Assembly (NCBI RefSeq): GCF_013046825.1
Contig: NZ_CP053187.1
Coordinates: 1,105,501 to 1,169,500 of the forward strand
DNA from: Turicibacter sanguinis
GTDB lineage: Bacteria; Bacillota_I; Bacilli_A; MOL361; Turicibacteraceae
Direction of reading: 5' to 3'
Length of the DNA: 64,000 nt
Shown here piece after piece: positions 61,411 through 64,000 of the stretch; within the stretch, counting starts at the first letter, position 1, and the number at the start of each line of letters is the position of its first letter. A model generated the notes under the pieces. That model worked only from the letters and a program-made list of their open reading frames with translations. It did no database searches and was not told where the DNA came from. Position numbers and translations under genes: made by a program.

Positions 61411-62803
61411 ATTCTTCCATGAAGTCTTTTAAACGACGGCTTCTTGAAGGGTGGCGTAATTTACGTAAGGCTTTCGCTTCAATTTGGCGAATACGTTCAC
61501 GAGTTACACCGAATTCTTTTCCTACTTCTTCAAGTGTACGTGTATGTCCATCTTCAAGACCGAAACGTAAACGAAGAACTCGTTCTTCACGGTCTGTTAA
61601 TGTTTCTAAAACTTCGGCTAATTCTTTTTTAAGCATTTCATTTGATGTGAAGTCTGATGGTGATAAAGCATCAGCATCTGGAATGAAATCTCCTAAACTT
61701 GAATCAGCTTCATCACCAACTGGTGATTCTAATGAAATTGGTTCTTGAGAGATTTTTAAAATTTCACGTGCTTTTTCAGGTGTAATTTCCATTTTTTCAG
61801 CAATTTCTTCTGGTAATGGCTCACGACCTAATTCTTGGACTAATTGACGTTGAATACGTACTAGTTTGTTGATTGTTTCAATCATGTGAACTGGAATACG
61901 GATGGTACGTGCTTGGTCCGCAATGGCACGTGTAATGGCTTGGCGAATCCACCATGTGGCGTATGTTGAGAATTTGAATCCTTTACGGTAGTCAAATTTT
62001 TCTACTGCTTTGATTAATCCCATATTTCCTTCTTGAATTAAATCAAGGAATAACATTCCGCGTCCGATATGACGGCGAGCAATACTTACAACTAATCGTA
62101 AATTCGATTCAACCAGACGTTTTTTAGCGTATTCGGCTTCGTGAAGAACACGATCAGCTTCTTCTTCTGTTAATTCAGTAATTCCAACTAATAATTCATT
62201 TCCATCATGAGCTTCACCGGCATCTTGAATAAGTAAATCGATACGATCTATTAATTCTTGAGGTAATGCTTCATTTTGACGACGGTATTTTAATATTTCT
62301 TCTAAAATATCTCCGCGTTCGATTTTTTTAGCAAATTTGATTTCTTCTTGGCTTGATAATAACTCAACGCGTCCGATTTCTTTTAAATACATGTGAACTG
62401 GATCGCTAAGTTTTAATTGTGAAGTAATCTCGAATGCGTCAAATGGTTCTTCATCTTCTTCTTCAATTTTAAAGTCTGCTGGAATATTTTCCTCTTCCTC
62501 ATTTTCTTCAAAATCAGCTTCTTCAGTTGTTGTTTGTTCCTCTTCAGTGTTTTGCACTTTTGGTGTTTCTTTAACTTCTTTTTTGACTTTAGGAGTCTCA
62601 ACCACTTTTTTGGCTTTTACGATATCAATTTGTTCAGATTCGTATAAATCTAAAAATGAACTAATCATTTCAGGATCTAATTGTACTTCCGCAAAACTAT
62701 TATTAATTTCATCGTACGTTAAATAACCACGTTTTTTACCTAATTTAATTAACTTATCGTTAATTTCAAGAATTTTTTTCTCGTCAAATACCGGCATTGA
62801 CAT
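61409..62803 (-). CDS. rpoD: primary sigma factor (sigma-A/70)
   Basis: 464 residues. Regions 1.2 ([20 protein letters not shown]), 2 ([20 protein letters not shown], then [20 protein letters not shown] and [20 protein letters not shown]), 3 and 4.2 ([20 protein letters not shown]) are complete, marking the housekeeping sigma. Between region 1.1 and 1.2 is a charged insertion (about 60-125) with Lys/Thr/Val then Glu-rich runs, which makes it about 90 residues longer than Bacillus SigA. GGAG before ATG. dnaG, its usual upstream neighbour, is not here. Confidence 0.95.
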   Translation of the reverse strand: MSMPVFDEKKILEINDKLIKLGKKRGYLTYDEINNSFAEVQLDPEMISSFLDLYESEQIDIVKAKKVVETPKVKKEVKETPKVQNTEEEQTTTEEADFEENEEEENIPADFKIEEEDEEPFDAFEITSQLKLSDPVHMYLKEIGRVELLSSQEEIKFAKKIERGDILEEILKYRRQNEALPQELIDRIDLLIQDAGEAHDGNELLVGITELTEEEADRVLHEAEYAKKRLVESNLRLVVSIARRHIGRGMLFLDLIQEGNMGLIKAVEKFDYRKGFKFSTYATWWIRQAITRAIADQARTIRIPVHMIETINKLVRIQRQLVQELGREPLPEEIAEKMEITPEKAREILKISQEPISLESPVGDEADSSLGDFIPDADALSPSDFTSNEMLKKELAEVLETLTDREERVLRLRFGLEDGHTRTLEEVGKEFGVTRERIRQIEAKALRKLRHPSRSRRLKDFMEE

Positions 62804-63083
62804 AAAACCACTCCTTTTACTTACCTAACTGCTAGTAGATCTAGTTGTTTTTTATGATATGGAATGACAGATAGAGTTTTTCTAAGTAGTCATCCTTAGT
62901 ATCGCTCAAATGGGTGCGTATCATTTGATTCATTGTGCTTTTATTTTTGTTTTTTTAAATCCGAATGATTACATAGCTTAATTATGGATGTTTTTTAGTT
63001 TGTATAAAAAGAAATAAGTATTTTTTTGTTAAATTTCTATCTTTCAAAACTAAATAAAGTCCGTTTTTAGGTCACTGAAACAT

Positions 63084-63728
63084 TTAGAGGCGTACCTCTA
63101 AAATAGAATTGATGATTTGTGTGAATCCATTTTGTAAAAATTGTTCAACTGTTATGTTTAATTCTGAGGAGATAAATTCACCTTTGTTATGAGTAAGTGT
63201 GATTAGAGATGAAAGGTTAGCCCATAGAATATAAACAGCTTGTTGTGGATTTACATTTTTTTGAATGATTCCGTCTTCCTGTCCTTGTTTTAAGAAGTTC
63301 TCAAGAAGTTGATTCGTTTCAGTTCCGCTTGCAAAGATTTGCATTAAAGTAGGGGGAATTTCACTTAGGTTGATATCTGAGTTTTTCATTGTATTAACGG
63401 AATCGAATGAATAAGGGTATGTTTGATAATAAGTGGTCATTGCTTTACAAATCGCGTAGTACTTTGTTAAAAAATCTCCTTCAATATTCAAGACGTCAGT
63501 TAAATCCTGATTAAGTGAGGTTAATCCCTTTAAAACGATGTTGTATAAAATATCTTCTTTGTTTTCGAAATAGGTGTAAATTGTTCGACGACTATAAGAT
63601 GAAGCTTTTGATAAGTCTTCAATCGTCGTTGCATAGAATCCTTTTTCATAAAAGACTTGTTCTGCAGCATCTAATATTGTTTGACGATGAAGGGCCGCTA
63701 TGGCTTCTTTTTTATTTGGTCCGCCCAT
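63084..63728 (-). CDS. TetR/AcrR family transcriptional regulator
   Basis: 214 residues. The N-terminal HTH is typical: TILDAAEQVFYEKGFYATTI, then YSRRTIYTYFENKEDILYNI. The C-terminal helical domain (about 70-214) would bind a ligand. ATG 63728 is preferred; an in-frame TTG 9 bases upstream overlaps AAAGG. Promoter and double palindrome directly upstream show likely self-repression. No target gene is adjacent on this side except the cut gene at the window end. Confidence 0.88.
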   Translation of the reverse strand: MGGPNKKEAIAALHRQTILDAAEQVFYEKGFYATTIEDLSKASSYSRRTIYTYFENKEDILYNIVLKGLTSLNQDLTDVLNIEGDFLTKYYAICKAMTTYYQTYPYSFDSVNTMKNSDINLSEIPPTLMQIFASGTETNQLLENFLKQGQEDGIIQKNVNPQQAVYILWANLSSLITLTHNKGEFISSELNITVEQFLQNGFTQIINSILEVRL

Positions 63729-63748
63729 TTTATACAACCTTTCTATTT

Positions 63749-63767
63749 AGTATACTATTAGTATACT
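63749..63767. promoter_or_regulatory. putative TetR operator
   Basis: AGTATACT-ATT-AGTATACT: two 8-bp palindromes spaced by 3, giving a 19-bp symmetric site. It covers the -10 box and start region of the tetR promoter. Confidence 0.65.
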
Positions 63768-63788
63768 TTTTTTGTTAAAAGATATCAA
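63760..63788 (-). promoter_or_regulatory. promoter of the TetR gene
   Basis: On the - strand TTGATA, 17-bp spacer, TATACT; the -10 box is inside the operator. Confidence 0.7.
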
Positions 63789-63807
63789 TACCTAAAATAA
63801 ATTACAA

Positions 63808-63829
63808 AAGACAGCGTAACGCTGTCTTA
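63808..63829 (-). terminator. intrinsic terminator of the gene at the window end
   Basis: AAGACAGCG / CGCTGTCTT around TAA; on the - strand TTTTGT follows. Confidence 0.75.
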
Positions 63830-64000
63830 GTCTCCGACTCCAAAGTCAGTATTATTCCAAAGAACTTCCAAGTGTTTTACATCGTCTAACCATTTATATT
63901 CATCAAGGAACCATTCTTTTAATTTTGGGTCTGGTTTGATGATAGTTGTGTTTTCACAGTAGACGTTAACCGTTGCATGATCGAATTGATTTAAGACAAT
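63827..64000 (-). CDS. unrecognised protein, C-terminal 57 residues, cut by window edge
   Basis: Open frame to the right window edge, stop TAA on the - strand overlapping the terminator hairpin. It encodes TVNVYCENTTIIKPDPKLKE and ends HLEVLWNNTDFGVGD. Codon use fits the neighbours. No family recognised from this fragment; it would be transcribed toward tetR. Confidence 0.6.
   Translation of the reverse strand: MVLNQFDHATVNVYCENTTIIKPDPKLKEWFLDEYKWLDDVKHLEVLWNNTDFGVGD

Noticed and set aside
62841-62933. 30-codon - strand frame upstream of rpoD (reads LSDTKDDYLEKLYLSFHII)
   Set aside because: No ribosome binding site before its ATG and no terminator or partner; could be a remnant but evidence is too weak.

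Overview
The window is 64 kb of AT-rich Bacillota chromosome: TATAAT/TTGACA promoters, strong AGGAGG ribosome binding sites, T-tailed hairpin terminators, CdaA/CdaR, a glmS ribozyme, a zinc-type S14 and an L10 leader. Gene order follows the Bacillus subtilis origin-proximal plan (radA, ispD, ispF, gltX, cysS, mrnC, rlmB, sigH, rpmG, secE, nusG, rplKAJL, ybxB, rpoBC, rpsL, rpsG, fusA, tuf, S10-spc-alpha, cdaA, cdaR, glmM, glmS) but with several usual members missing and other genes inserted. A Turicibacter-like or Erysipelotrichia-related member of the Bacilli is my best guess; the sequence alone does not settle the genus. No mobile element, CRISPR array, rRNA or tRNA gene was seen.

Layout. 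1-10 kb: the 3' end of radA, a DUF4349 membrane protein with a lipoprotein, a cation/proton antiporter, a FUSC-type membrane protein, glpX, ispD, a triple-PepSY lipoprotein, a padR/DUF1700 module and ispF. 10-19.4 kb: gltX, an MFS transporter, a Nudix hydrolase, divergent ridA and threonine dehydratase, cysS, mrnC, rlmB and a SigH-type sigma factor. 19.4-35.6 kb: rpmG-secE-nusG, rplK-rplA, rplJ-rplL, an rRNA methyltransferase, rpoB-rpoC and the str cluster. 36-50.5 kb: an unbroken S10-spc-alpha cluster from rpsJ to rplQ, including secY, adk, map, infA and rpoA. 50.7-56.5 kb: cyclic-di-AMP synthesis (cdaA-cdaR) joined to amino-sugar synthesis (glmM, ribozyme, glmS). 56.5-64 kb: accessory genes (MarR/MATE efflux pair, CopZ-like protein, HTH-TPR regulator, queuosine-precursor transporter behind a structured leader, a decayed gene), the primary sigma factor rpoD, a TetR regulator and the end of an unrecognised gene.

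Functionally the core couples transcription (rpoA, rpoB, rpoC, rpoD, sigH, nusG), translation (ribosomal proteins, EF-G, EF-Tu, IF-1, two tRNA synthetases, rRNA maturation) and protein export and processing (secE, secY, map). cdaA-cdaR-glmM-glmS links c-di-AMP signalling to cell-wall precursor supply. RNA-level control is prominent: glmS ribozyme, L10 leader, a probable L1-type leader before rplK, an attenuator-like hairpin before rpsL, an S10 leader, and a four-segment attenuator before the queuosine-precursor transporter. The last is the most interesting element, because I cannot match it to a riboswitch consensus. Most of the window is ordinary housekeeping sequence and I saw no clear new defence or biosynthetic system.
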